Assembly: GCA_026874595.1 (NCBI GenBank)
Contig: CM049306.1
Location: forward strand, 54,716,019-54,780,018
Reading direction: 5' to 3'
Source: Sipunculus nudus
Taxonomy: Eukaryota; Annelida; Sipuncula; Golfingiida; Sipunculidae
DNA length: 64,000 bases
This document shows positions 46,901 through 59,953 of the stretch, one piece after another. The translations under genes and the position numbers were made by a program. The first letter of the stretch is position 1; every line of letters starts with the position of its first letter. The notes below the pieces were generated by a model that was not told the DNA's origin, searched no databases, and saw only the letters and a list, made by a program, of their open reading frames with translations.

Positions 46901-48505
46901 ATGTGTACGTCATTTTATTCTGGATTGTCACCCTTTATCTTATTTTTAGGTTTGAGGAAAAAAAAATTCTTTAACATCTGCCGAGTAAAATATTGTTATT
47001 GTATGTATATCAGTTGACTGAAAATGCACTCGTCCACAGGACACTGTGTTAGTACCAGTTGGTATAGCCCTTCTAATTTCAGCTTCACCAAGTATACTAT
47101 AATTCAGAAGTAATGCAGGGTTACAGAGGTGGGTATACTCTGTAGTTCTTGTTATTGAGTTAGGCCTATATAACCTCGTTGAATATGTTTAGTTTGTGAC
47201 ATCTTAGATCTCAGCTATCATTTCCAGTGTCGTATTATTTTATTCAGTAGAAAACATTTTCCTTGGGTGGGGAAACAAGTGAATAATGGTGCATGAGCTG
47301 GCCAGCTCATCTGTGTCACAAACAGATTAACAGAAAAAAATCAAATCATCCGATTAACAGTACCAAGCGGTTGCTATTTGGTTGGTTATGTACTGGCTTT
47401 ACCTTTCACTTTTTACTTTTGCGATGCTTCAGTTGATTTCAATACATTTCTACATCCCAGAAATCTAGTTGTAGGTACCAGTGTTATAACTCTATAGGAT
47501 GAAAAGTAAATAATATATAGACATTTGTAAGGTCTTTCCGGCCATGCTGCATCTTCGAGTTGTCAGTCACATGACTACTGTATGATGCTTAGATGGTTTC
47601 AAAAACCTAGTTGTTGATAACTATATTAAAATTTTAGGATAAAAATAAATGATCTGTCTTAATCTTAGACTGTCGGATTTGACAGTCACGTTATTTTGCT
47701 CAGCTATGCTCCAGATGGTTTCAATAGATTTCCTGACCCACAAACCCAGAAGTAGTCGATCTTAGACACCATTTGAAAATAACTCCCTGAAAGTGAGACT
47801 TTCTTAGATTTCCAGTATGTTGTTCCCCGTTGTTCAGTATAGGCAAAATCGTTAAAAAAATCATTCATAGCCATCTTTTGCCAGTTTAACTGACTGTAAA
47901 GTGACTATACTTTATAAGCCTATTAATGGAACTTGTTGAGGAAATCAGATAATCACTTCTATTTTGACGTAAAATGGATGAGACAGAGATATGCTGGATA
48001 CTTGCAAGACTAATAAATAATAGTCACATCCGTGATTAATGTTATATATTATAACGTATATACTTTCAGATAAAGAAAGCCATCATACACAGAATAGGGT
48101 CAATTACTGGCTTTATGTAAAACAAAGAGACTGCGACTACTAATGTTAGCCTTAGACCCTTGCCTAATAGTTAGTATAATTTATAAATAAAATAAAGATA
48201 AGCAGATATCAATATAATTCTATGTTTGACGGTTGCCATTGGATGTACATGGAAACATATGATTTAGCACAAAACTTGATACGATTGAAATTGTCTTTGC
48301 AAAACATCACATGATTTATGTGTGTTGCATTCCCATGAAATGGAAGAGAAATCATTAGAAATGATCCTTTACTAAGTGTATCGAGGTAGTTCAGCAGAAT
48401 AACCGTTGAAAATAACGGTTATATGCATTTCATACATGTTCAGCACTCAGACCAGATTTAAGCTTGTAAACAGAACCTATATATTCGTCAGATCAAGTGT
48501 TCAAA
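43895..48505. repeat. Segmental tandem duplication, copy A
   Basis: Head-to-tail with copy B at an offset of 4609 bp (GCGGCCTGA at 43902 and 48511). The stretch from about 43984 to 45480 differs from copy B at only 1-2% of bases by eye. The stretch around 46000-46700 differs more. The left breakpoint lies inside the hAT MITE. A conserved hydrophobic open piece (QLFIFAVVYLVYLINIPMFN, then LKKQRSGYYSYKPN and stop) is present in both copies at 45338-45457 and 49978-50097, but I cannot assign it to a gene. Confidence 0.92.
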
Positions 48506-50169
48506 ATTTTGCGGCCTGAACCCCCCTTTTCCAGACCTGGCGACCTTTTTTTAGCGGTTCATTTATTCTCCTGGGTTGGATCCCCCCCCCCCCTTTCCTA
48601 AATCCTGGATGCGCCCCTGCATGACAGCTCTTATCAGAGAAAACATCGGTCAACAAAGATTTAATATCAGCAATCAACTTTATAATACCTAAAAAGGTTT
48701 TAAATTTGGAATGACATATATCAATAACTATAATTAAGTGCTGGTAAAATTCTTTTTGTGTTGGCTTACTGTCAAAACTACTTGATACAAGACCAATAAC
48801 TCTATGAAAAACTATGAACTACACCCATGTTTTAAGAATGAATTCTCTACTAATAAGACTATTCTCCTATATTTGGATCTGCATATAAATTAGTTAAAAA
48901 CAAGTAATATTCTTGTCCACTATTCTGTATGCCTTCCCAGTGTTGTGCCAAAATGTGCGAACATTCAATATATGACTTAAATGAAATATGTTTCATGGAA
49001 CGTTTAATGACACAATAATATTACTTATGTGTGTACAGTTACTGTAGACCATTATGCCAAACAATCCGGCTCATCCCCCTGTTTCTCTGAATCCTGGCTT
49101 CGTCCCTGTACATTTACCAAGTGACGCAACCTGCATTGCGTTTTCCTCAAACACCTGGAACACAAGAAACTGTTCAATAAATTCAAAATTTATCATTTTG
49201 ATTTTCCCTGTTTCATATTAAAAATAAGAGTTCAAGGATAATTTCAAATTTCATGAAAAAAATTGTATCCTCGGTAAATATGAAAGTTACAGGAAAAGTA
49301 ATATTACTGAGGGCTTTAAAATGAGGTCCACGACACTTTAAATAAAGTATATTTAAATTCTTGATCAAAAAGAGAAAGAAAATTATCTAAAAAATGGTCA
49401 AGGCAGTGATGTTTATGACCTGACCAAACTTCTACACAGTTTAAATATTAACCACTTTTTTTTCGTTATCATTATTTATGTTTGTGACTGCTTGCATTTT
49501 AGTTGAGAAAACGCAAGAAAAGCCAATACAATTTATTGATCAATCTGACTGCAACGCTATGGTTCCCTGCATCTATCTGATACTACATTTGACATTTTAA
49601 ACTGTTTTGCAATATTGAGATTTTAATTATTCAGACATTGATTATGTCACATACTGTATATATTTCTTATTTGCTTTGTTGTATAGATGTATACTCCATT
49701 TGAATTGTGCTAAACGGACCAGTTTTTAAGTATAGGGAAGATATTTAAGAAAAAATAATATATTCGTTTGACTCTTACTGTACCATAGTGTCTGAAAGAC
49801 ACTTTACCATAGGGTGCCAGCTCAGTTTCCCTAGGGGCGTATACTACATGACGGAAACATCCGTCCCAGCAGCCCATATATTTCTGATTGATTGCAGAAT
49901 TTTTTTTAATTATTTATTTTTTAGAATTACCTTGGTATTTACATATTCATCTCAGAGCATTATTGGATTGGTCTATGCAGTTGTTTATATTTGCTGTGGT
50001 GTACCTTGTTTATCTGATTAACATTCCAATGTTTAATTTTTTAATCAATATGTTAAAGAAACAAAGATCCGGCTACTACTCCTACAAACCAAACTAACAG
50101 AAGACTGTGATAAGACATAACTGTACACTAATTGCACACTGCGATATACGGATATCAGTGATTCATTTG

Positions 50170-50209
<40 letters not shown>

Positions 50210-50210
50210 A
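50170..50210. repeat. (AT)n/(TG)n microsatellite, expanded in copy B
   Basis: TATATATATATATATGTGTG... is about 40 bp long here against about 25 bp at the matching place in copy A (about 45530-45552). Confidence 0.9.
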
Positions 50211-52102
50211 GTGGTAAGGTAGTAATACTGATTTACATTTATTATAATGTATGGATGAATGTTATTCTTAATCACTGATTCTTTTTTTCCCCAATATTTA
50301 CTGTTGCTGGTCTACTTGGTATTTTCATTTATTCATTTCGCATATTTATATCTGTTTTATGTGTCCTCGTAAATATATGTGACTATCTATCAACCTGTGA
50401 GTCTTATGACAACAAGACAGAGTTTGTGATGCAAACAATAAATAATTATATTTCATTTTAAAATGTGTTGTCATTAATGTTTGATAAGTTTTACAAGCTA
50501 CTAATATGTCGCCCCATATTTCTTATTGCACATATACGTAGGCCTTTTAAATAATAAATCGCTAGATTCTGATTTAACTTTGCCATGGATCCCGTTCCAA
50601 AGTTTCTAAATGTTAATACTCGTATCACACAAGTGTTTGTAAAATTAAAATGAATTTATTATTTTAATTCTTTATTTTCACACATTTGGAAAAATCTTAG
50701 CAAAATCTTAGAAAAATCTTAGCATCTTAGCAAAATTATAACATAAAAATATGGGCTACTGGGCATCTCGATAGAAAACATAAAAATACTGACCATCTTT
50801 GAACTGCCGTAATATTGTACTGCCGGACTGCTGCTTGGTGTAATATAATTCGAAACTTGTACCCTTTTAAAATTATTTTGCAATACTTTTCAGATGTTAT
50901 ACACTAATAAAGCAATGCTTCGTTGCTTGTGATTCCGATTTAAGAACTATACCACAATGTATATCCTATATGTTAGCGTTGTAACCATAAAATTTGACAA
51001 ATGTGTTCTTCACTGATATTGAGTGATGGACCACATTATGGAATCTGTGAAACCAGTATAACCACGAATGTGAATGGTTCATGTTTGTAGAATAAATTGT
51101 ATCTGTCTGTTATTATATATATTTTGTATCCCCCATGGAAGTTTACCATCAGTATTGTCGTTGTATCCTTTTGTAGCACCATACATTGGGTCTGCGGAAG
51201 ACATATGACAAATCAAAGGTACTAAAAGCAAATGTTCTGATAATTAGGAGGGTTACTGTTGCATGTCTAAAAAGTACCATATTGCTCTCGATTGGGATTC
51301 CCTGGTTACGATGTTTTCCTGATATGCTAATTTAGTTACATTTCAGACGGGGATACAGACTAGACTTATTAATGAATGTCTGGGAAACACTGACAAAAAA
51401 AAAAACGGAATGGTTAACGCTCTCTCCACTTAATGTGCAGGGACCTTAATATAGCAAAATTGTTTCATTTGTCATATAGATACCTGTATTGCCAAAAATC
51501 CACATATGCATATCAAATATATAATTACTGGTAAATGTGTACGTCATTTTATTCTGGATTGTCACCCTTTATCTTCTTTTTAGTTTTGAGAACAAAAATT
51601 TCTTGAACATCTGCCGAGTAAAATATTGTAATTGTATGTGTATCAGATGACTGAAAATGCACAGGACACTGTGTTAGTACCAGTTGGTATAGCCCTTCTA
51701 ATTTCAGCTTCACAAAGTATACTATAACTCAGAAATAATGCAGGGTTACAGAGGTGGGTATACTCTGTAGTTCTTGTTCTTGTGTTAGGCCTATATAACC
51801 TCGTTGAATATGTTTAGTTTGTGACATCTTAGATCTCAGCTATCATTTCCAGTGTCGTATTTTTTATTCAGTAGAAAACATTTTCCTTTGGTGGGGAAAC
51901 AAGTGAATAATGGTGCATGAGCTGGCCAGCTCATCTGTGACACAAACAGATTAATAGAAAAAAATCAAATCATCCGATTACAGTACCAAGCGGTTGCTAT
52001 TTGCTCGGTTATGTACTGGGTTAACCTTTCACATGATTACTTTTGCGATGCTTCAGTTGATTTCAATACATTTCTACACCCCATAAATCTAGTTGTGGGT
52101 AC

Positions 52103-53654
52103 CAGACATGGTGTATTCGTATTCAGTATTCGTATTCATTGTATTCGAATACAGGTATTTTCAGTATTCGTATTCGTATTCGAATACATTTGTAAAAAGT
52201 GCAAAAGTATTTGTATTCGTATTCAAATACATTGCAGAAGTATTCACATTCATGAATACTTTCATGAATACATACAGTATACATTAATGTTGTTTATGTC
52301 CTTTATCCATTTGGAAAAAATGTGCCATTATTTCAATAGTGATTGATTTGGGCCCACTTAACACATGCACACTAACAACCTTATTTACACATTTTGACAT
52401 TTTTTACTTTATTCATATTAAATTAATATTAATGTGTTTATTCTGTCATGTGTATGTACATCTCCATCAGTCAGACCCTCTTTACTTCTACATTTATCCT
52501 ACACCAATGTTCTTTATACATACTAGACAACAGGTATCTACATGGCGCAAGAAACGCTGTCCATATCATTTGCGCTGTACTCTTTATATCTGATAATGCC
52601 ACAATGAACTTCCAGTGTAAAGGCTGGAGGTAGCTAGGCCAGCATGCTACTAGCCCAAGTCCACTCAAGTTCAAAGGGTTAAAAGCTTAGTTAATTACTC
52701 CTGCCTGGTCTAGGTAACAGCCCTGACAGGGATGACAGCTCAGTACCTTACTTGACCAAACCTGAAGTCCATTTCCAGTTTCTTGGTAAACCTGTTATTC
52801 ACATACTGACTGTGAATTGTGTACCTAGATACAGGTACAAGTAACTGGCCCCTTCCCTGTTCAGTGTACATACTAGCCAACTTCAGACATGGGGCATGTA
52901 GGCAACCCCCTGTATCTATCCTTTGTTGGTTGCTGTATACTTGTGCTGATAATATAATGCTGCAATAAACTTCCTGTTTAAGAAGCTGGAGGTTGACCAG
53001 CTTGCTAGCCAGGTAGCTAGCTACAAAGGCAGCAAGGATGAATGCTTTGTAATTACCCCTGCCTAAGATGGCTAACTGCCCTGACAGGGGTGACAGCTTT
53101 GTATATGCAATTGACCCAAGCCTGGTGTCCATTTCATGTACCAGTATCAAATTTGTACCAGGAGTACTTTATACCAGGTGCAGGTACAAGGTACCTCCTA
53201 CTCATGACAGCCAGGTACAGGTACTCTGAATTGTGTACCTAGGTAAAGGTACAGGTACAAGTAACTGGCCCCAACCCTGAAAGAAACATTCATTTATATA
53301 TTTTGTGTATTAAACTACCATAATATATAATACTCCGTCATTATGCGTTTGGAAATTAATGCATAGGCTACACAGCGAATTACATGAATATTTTGACTAA
53401 AATACATTTTGCAAGTGTGAATATATGATGATTGCAGTTAATTGTATTAAACAAAAAGATACTTGATAGTTTCTTTTTGTTTCAGTAAATTGTATTCTTA
53501 CTGATATTCATGAATACATTTTGTATTTGTATTCGTATTCGTATTCCAATACATTTCTGTTTTGGAGTATTTGTATTTGTAATCGTATTCGTTAACCCCT
53601 ATTGTATTTGTATTCGTCTTCGAATACATTTCTCCTGTATTCGACCCATGTCTG
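52103..53654. mobile_element. hAT-type non-autonomous element, 1552 bp
   Basis: Exact 8 bp target duplications GTGGGTAC at 52095-52102 and 53655-53662. Copy A of the duplication has the unoccupied site (GTAGGTACCAGTG near 47470). Ends CAGACATGG and CCATGTCTG are inverted repeats. Both subterminal regions are packed with GTATTCG words in both orientations. The middle holds two ~370-400 bp direct copies (about 52500-52880 and 52870-53280), each with CTGGAGGT-AGCTAG..., CCCTGACAGGG-TGACAGC and TGAATTGTGTACCTAG. The 136-codon minus-strand frame at 52740-53150 crosses both and is not a known transposase. Confidence 0.9.
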
Positions 53655-54675
53655 GTGGGTACCAGTGTTATAACTCTATAGGATGAAAAGTAAATAATAT
53701 ATATACATTTGTGAGGTCTTTCCGGCCATGCTGCATCTTTGATTTGTCAGTCACATGACTACTGTATGATGTTTAGATGGTTTCAAAAAACCTAGTTGTT
53801 GATAACAATATTAAAATTTTAGGATAAAAAATTAATGATTTGTCTTAATCTCGGATTTGACAGTCTCGTAACTTTGCTCAGCTATGCTCTAGATGTTTTC
53901 AATAGATTTTCTGACCCCCAAACCCAGAAGTAGTCGATCTTAGACACCATTTGAAAATAACTCCCTGAAAGTGAGACTTTCTTAGATTTCCAGTATGTTG
54001 TTCCCCGTTGTTCAGTACAGGCAAAATCGTTAAAAAAAATCATTCATAGCCATCTTTAGCCAGTTTAACTGACTGCAAAGTGACTATACTTTATAAGCCT
54101 ATTAATGGAACCTGTTGAGGAAATCAGATAATCACTTCCATTTTGACGTAAAATGGATGAGACAGAGATATGCTGGATACTTGCAAGACTAATAAATAAT
54201 AGTCACATCCGTGATTAATGTTATATATTATAACGTATATATTTTCATCTAAAAAAGCCATCTATACACAGAATTGGGTCAATCACTGGCTTTATGTACA
54301 ACAAAGAGACTGCGACTACTAATGTTAGCCTTAGACCCTTGCCTAATAGTTAGTATAAATAATAAATAAAATAAAGATGAGCAGATATCAATATAATTCT
54401 ATGATTGACGGTTGCCATTGGATGTACATGGAGGCATATGATTTAGCACAAAACTTAACACGATTGGACTTGTCTTTGCATATGATTTATGTGTGTTGCA
54501 TTCCCATGAAATGGAAGAGAAATCATTAGAAAAGGTCCTTTCCTAAGTGTATCAAGGTAGGTCAGCTGAATAACCGTCTCGAAAATAACGGTTATCTGCA
54601 TTTCATACATGTTCAGCACTGAAACCAGATTTATTATTGTAAACACAACGTATAGTGTTCGTCAGATCAAGCGAT

Positions 54676-55295
54676 GAAGAGGTAATCATGACTGAGTGAT
54701 AGTGCGAAAAGTACACCCCTATTTATTTCCATCAAACTTCTACATTTGTGAAATCCTAATTGCGTGGTAGGCATATTATAAATTTTTACTAGAAATTTAG
54801 GTTTAACATTTTACATATTAAACATTGAGGAAAAAATGATACTTTATTCATTGTAGAATAAGCCCATGCACCTGTTGGCCTGACATGACGCAAAGACGAG
54901 GTTCGCTGAAATATATACAATAACCTAAACATTACATAAATAAACAATAATTGTAATATAAAATTAGACTAAAATTGGTTATAGACTCTATGGAACAAAT
55001 ACTATTCCTAACTTTAAATGATAAATAATCACAAAATTTTAATCAACACAATATCCAACACTAATAAATTTGGACTACCGGTTTAATTTGAGAACATTAA
55101 TTATATTAATTAATTTTTATATACATGATATATCCTAATTTTAGTTAATCATAATATAAATGAATACGTATAAAATGCACGGTTTGCATACACACACGCA
55201 TAATAAAACTGGTTCCATATAAACTATCATAATAATAATTATTATTTATTATTTGAGCTTTATTATTTTGCTTACACTACACAGGCACATTTCGC
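54676..55295. other. AT-rich spacer, nothing recognised
   Basis: Very AT-rich, including an AATAATAATTATTATTTATT word near 55230. No gene or element end seen. Confidence 0.4.
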
Positions 55296-55742
55296 CCTGT
55301 CTTATCGTTCGAACGTTCCCATACACAGTTGCAAGTGTTTGATTACAGTAGGCATATTTTGATCCTTGATCTTTGACATTCGACATTATTATTTATTGTT
55401 TGGTCCAAATATGTCTCATGTTTATGCATTATCGTAGTGACCTTTGACCTATGATGTCAATACATAAATTTCATTTAGTGTAAGCCCACTATTAGAGTTA
55501 CAATTTACATAGGTACACACAAGGCCTTTTCAATGCATATGTAATAGTCTAAAGAGTAAGCGGTGGTAAGCACACGTCATTGAACATGTTTGGAAGTCCT
55601 CTTTGACAGGGTATAACTTGGACAGGTATGAAGTACTACATTAATGAAATATATTTTGTCAACCCCCACTTTAAAGAGAGCATAACCATGGGGGGGGGGG
55701 GGGGGGGGGAACTAACTGTTCTTGAGGTATGTGTGTGTGTGT
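55296..55742. repeat. ~440 bp dispersed repeat, copy 1
   Basis: Starts CCTGTCTTATCGTTCGAACG and ends in a TG run. Same orientation as copy 2 at 62934-63371, with few differences apart from an 11 bp indel and a G20 run (55690-55709) where copy 2 has CGGGGAGATA. Contains GTGACCTTTGACCT, a nuclear-receptor-like direct repeat in the opposite orientation to the satellite. Confidence 0.9.
55690..55709. repeat. Poly(G) tract, 20 nt
   Basis: Present in copy 1 only of the 440 bp repeat, so it expanded after the copies separated. Confidence 0.95.
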
Positions 55743-57364
55743 ATTACACTTGTTAGAATTATCATGACTAATTTCAAGTGGAAACCAAGTGCTTGGGGAT
55801 TATAAACCAGGCATGGTGTAACGGAGCACGAAAGAGTATGTTCTTATTACAGATATATCAACCGTAACTCTCAATGAGATAACTCAGGTATTCAAGGTAA
55901 CTAGCAAATTCCTTTATCTATGCAATAAATTTCTCCTTTATATCATCCTTATATATACTGACCAACAAAGTATAAATTTCAGTGTAAAAATGACTGATCA
56001 GCCGATCTTGGTCTTGATCTTCAGTGGCAAGACAAGCTAGTATGAAGGCTTTTGGTTGAAATCTTACTACATTCCCCCTCCTGAAACATTAATGTTCTTA
56101 TTTAAGTTTTGTATGTGCAATTGATCAGCATCCTATCTCCATTGTATTGCCTTTCTCTTAAAGGCAGGCAATAATAAGGACAATGATGCTAATTTTCTTT
56201 TTGTTCGAGCACAACACCAAGTTGTGCTTAAGAAGTAAACTCGACCCCACATATTATTTGTGTCATAAATTACACCGTAGTGTACTTCATCTATATGATA
56301 ACAATATTCCTGTTCAGTTTTTACACTTAGAGTGACCGAATTTTGTTTTTAAAAGACTGAAGACATTTTCTACTGGTTTCAAAACGTCTCTTCTATTAAC
56401 CTATTGTACTTTTACAAAACATAGATCACTATGAACCCCCAGGCAAAATAATATGTATATATCTAATACCTGCTTGTATCGCTCAAAACGTATTCCAATG
56501 AATTGCACAATAAAACTCTAAGTTTTCTACAAAATTCATTGTAATCCTATTTGATGTCAGGATATTGCAAAATAACAAGATAAGAGAGTTTTATTTAGAG
56601 TTTTCTTTTGATTTTCCTTAACATCCGTTGGACTAATACTCAAAACTGAGATATGATGTTTAGTTCGGCTGACTATACCGATTACTAATTGTCCGTCGTC
56701 CGTACGGCTGTCCGACAGGGCACAAATCATAACCATTAAACGTAGAAACTTCTAACTGTCCATCCAGCTTGTTCCTAGGCAAATTTCTTTGAAAACCTGA
56801 AAAGTTACCTATATTATGCGAGTTACGGGCTGAATACATGACTGTGAGCACCCAGCCAGTCAGAGGAGGCACAGATTGTAACCATTAGACCGAGAATCTT
56901 ATAACATAACATTCATGGAGGAACTGAGCAATGTCCTCGGCAACCTGGAATTAGACCAAGGTAACATATGCTGCGATCTACCGGCAAAAAAAAAGACATG
57001 ATCAGACACGGCACTGATTGTATTGTTTAGCCATAGGATCTTCTAATAGCTGCAAAATTCAACGTGGTCCGTGGCAAATCCCTTCGGAAACCTGAAACCT
57101 AGACACGATAACCGAACTGATTTTATCACCAGAGCAATCAGAGTACAAATTGTATCCATTTGCTCTAAAATCTTCAAACATAAATCTGTTCAGACCTCTA
57201 AAATTAGATACGTGTGACCTGCTCTCACTCTTAGGGTAGGTTCACATTGTTAGGTAGGTGTGACTTATCGCCCTGCTCAATTGTTAGGGTAGGAAGGTGT
57301 GTCTTGTTCGGGCAAAAAGGGTTGCCAAAGTTAGATTTTGGGGGGAACAGGCCAAATATTTTAG
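55743..57364. other. Repeat-relic DNA without genes
   Basis: Around 56660-56900 lies a fragment of the GTCCGTCGTCCG family. Near 56203, GTTCGAGCACAACACCAAGT resembles GGTTCAACACCAAGGTGTGC near 40948, another dispersed word. No exon or RNA gene recognised. Confidence 0.4.
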
Positions 57365-57815
57365 GGGATATAATATATTAATAATACGTTTAATTTATAT
57401 AGCGCTAATTCAACAAAATAGTTATCAAAAGCGCTCTACAAGACACAAAGCAAATTACTATAACATAAAATGTAGATTCCTACTAAAGCAAAGAATCCTA
57501 AAAGAAAACCCTAATTTCTAAGCTACCAAAAGCTAATATAAAAAGGTAAGTTTTAAGATTTCTTTTAAATGAAGCTAAAGATGGTGAAGCTCTGATTGAG
57601 TGCGGGAGTTCATTCCACATGTGTGCACCCGGATCAAGCCGTTTGTGGAGGTATGCGCTCTGTGATGTTTTAGAGTAATAATTTGTTTTTTTCCCGTCGG
57701 CTAACTGTGGTGTGGTTACTATGTGAATATATATGACATGGTCTGAGTGACTCGCATAGATTTTTAGCTCATTTCCTTTATGAGGAGACTGGGGTCTTAT
57801 GTGGGAGCGACCCAT
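57365..57815 (-). pseudogene. Truncated LINE 3' end (L2/CR1-like)
   Basis: On the minus strand a frame ends with MWNELPHSIRASPSLASFKR then NLKTYLF. 'LWN.LP..IR...SL..FK..LK..LF' is the typical C-terminal sequence of reverse transcriptases in non-LTR retrotransposons of the L2/CR1/Jockey group. Downstream on the same strand lie AGCGCTTTTGATAA and AGCGCTATATAAATTAAACG, then an AT-rich tail with ATTATTAAT, as in LINE 3' tails. Only the last ~100 codons are left, which is a 5'-truncated copy. Clade is uncertain. Confidence 0.75.
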
Positions 57816-59950
57816 ATTTTTCACAGATACGCTTCCTGTATATGTTATTTATACTCTGATATAAATGGGAAGTCAAGGTCTCACTTGATCGGTCTCAAAC
57901 GGCATCTTTAAGATAACGTAGAAATGATTAAATAACAGGAACAATTAATATTCATTCATATTAAACGTGTGATCAAATTGCTCCAGTATTCCTAAAGATT
58001 GTATGTGCTAGTTTTATCTATTACGTTAAGGAATACAAAAATGACGCTGTTTAAACATGACTTGGATACTCTATCTTTGGTTTGAAAACATAAAATAAAG
58101 CAATCTGAATTTTTCTATTTACAATCATTTGCTCATCCACCTGTAACGATGAGAAGTGTCAAGTTTCAAATGATTTAAAATCATGATTTTACCCCAGCTC
58201 TTAAGTAAAAGGCAATATAGACATTATATTTGTACAAATATAGGTATTGGTGGAAGAGGACTTCATCGGTGTATTGAAAAGAGTATATGTCAGTGAATGA
58301 CACAATGCCTTCTGAGTTCTCTGTATTTAGTACAGATAGTGATATAATCATTAAAGACTGAATACATAGCCAGCAGCAAAGGTGAAATATTTTACACACT
58401 ATTTTGTCAAGCAGGATTATTAAAATGTATAATTTATTTGGTGGCAGTTCACATGAATGGATAAGAGATTTAAAAACAAATACTATTATCAATGGACCTT
58501 TTAACATGGGAGGTATAAAATTTCCCAGTTTTAAACCTACGGCCAGAACACATAATAAAGTATCAATGAACTAAACAATAGGTAACAATTACAGCTTGAA
58601 AGCAACGTACAATAAGATATCCAAAGACAAAAATCCGCAAATGAAGAGAATTTACATGACGATTTCCATAAAATATAGCATGGTAACATGTAGTCACGAC
58701 CAGCACATAACAATAGGTGACACAAACATTAGGTGCCAATTTCCTTGTGGATGATCAACACTATTGCATGTTGTGACAGGTTATGGCATGTAACATTTTC
58801 AAACATATCCAAGCATGCTCATGGGCACTTGGCCAAAGCCAGTTTTGGAGAGAAAACTAATTGTTAGTGCACGGCGCTTTGGTGTGTAGGAGCTTCATTT
58901 TAAATTTGCACTTCTTTCCTAATCCTGTATTTATTCATCTTCACAAGGACAATAAACTGTTCATCGTATCTATTGCCAGTTTAAATTAATCATCTTTTTT
59001 TCTGTTGAACAAAATTGTGAAGTCAGGCTGATGATCAGTACTCATGTTGTTATAGATTATAGGATGTAACTAAATCATATAACAACACGCAATTTTCCGG
59101 GCATTCGGCCGAATCATATGTGTATCAATGTGTAGATATTTTCATTGATAAAGAACATGTAAACGTTTGGTGCAAACACGTGATTACACCACATGCACTT
59201 GTCTGTGCACTCGAAAAAGAGGCATTTCACACAAGCACTTCACACAGGTAAGACACCAATTCAGGGCCCTTTGCGGCAATGCCATATACTATTTAACATA
59301 GAATTATCACCTGTATTAATTCATATAATGGAGCGTTTTTGAAAAGTTCATAAGAAACCCAAACGAAAAGCTAAATTGCGATTCCATTTGTTGCATCGCC
59401 ATTTGGCCTCGGAAACCTAATGTAAATTTTAGCCACAATGTTTGAAATTGGCATACCCCATTTATTTTTTAATATCCATTGAAATGAAAGCTATGAGGAT
59501 GAGTAAACAGTGGCATGATCGTTTGGAATGACTTTTTTTTCACGTGCAATTTTGACGAAATCTAAGGACTGTACAGTTTGAAGCGGACCCCAATGTCACC
59601 GGTAACCTACAATGAATATCAACACGAGACGAGTGGGCTTTGCATTGCTATACCGTTGCATGATTTGTACCGTCGGCCAAGGCTGCAATCCGGGAAGGAT
59701 ACAGACCATGTCACAGGCGTATTTTCTAAGGGCAAGAGGGCTTGTCTTATTATGTTTGTACATTAGTTAAGGACATCATGGAAACCCAAAAGACTGGACC
59801 CTCCCCCAGAGCAGCCTCAAATCACTAAGATTTATTTGCCACAAGATCTCCTTATATATATTCCATTAAGTAAATCATAGTCAGCCAAAAAATTATCCAT
59901 ATAAAACATATGTGGCTGATTGCAGAATTTATTAAAGACCCTTTTATTTA
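57816..59950. other. AT-rich spacer, nothing convincing
   Basis: Several open frames of 60-108 codons (for example minus 58181-58507, plus 59578-59766) lack homology, codon bias or splice context. No RNA gene seen. Confidence 0.4.
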
Positions 59951-59953
59951 ATT

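Larger units (their letters stand above)
48506..54675. repeat. Segmental tandem duplication, copy B
   Basis: Corresponds to copy A from inside the hAT MITE (a longer MITE remnant with CTGGGTTGGATCC survives here) to GTTCGTCAGATCAAG. It is longer because of a 1552 bp hAT-type insertion (52103-53654) and a longer (TG)n at about 50183-50208. The paired sequence runs on beyond the insertion to the end. Confidence 0.92.

Noticed and set aside
52108-52260. Telomere-like repeat from the GTATTCG runs
   Set aside because: The words are irregular, in both orientations and confined to the ends of a hAT element.
59578-59766. 62-codon frame upstream of the nuclease pseudogene as its N terminus
   Set aside because: No sequence likeness to the family and not in continuity with the downstream frame.
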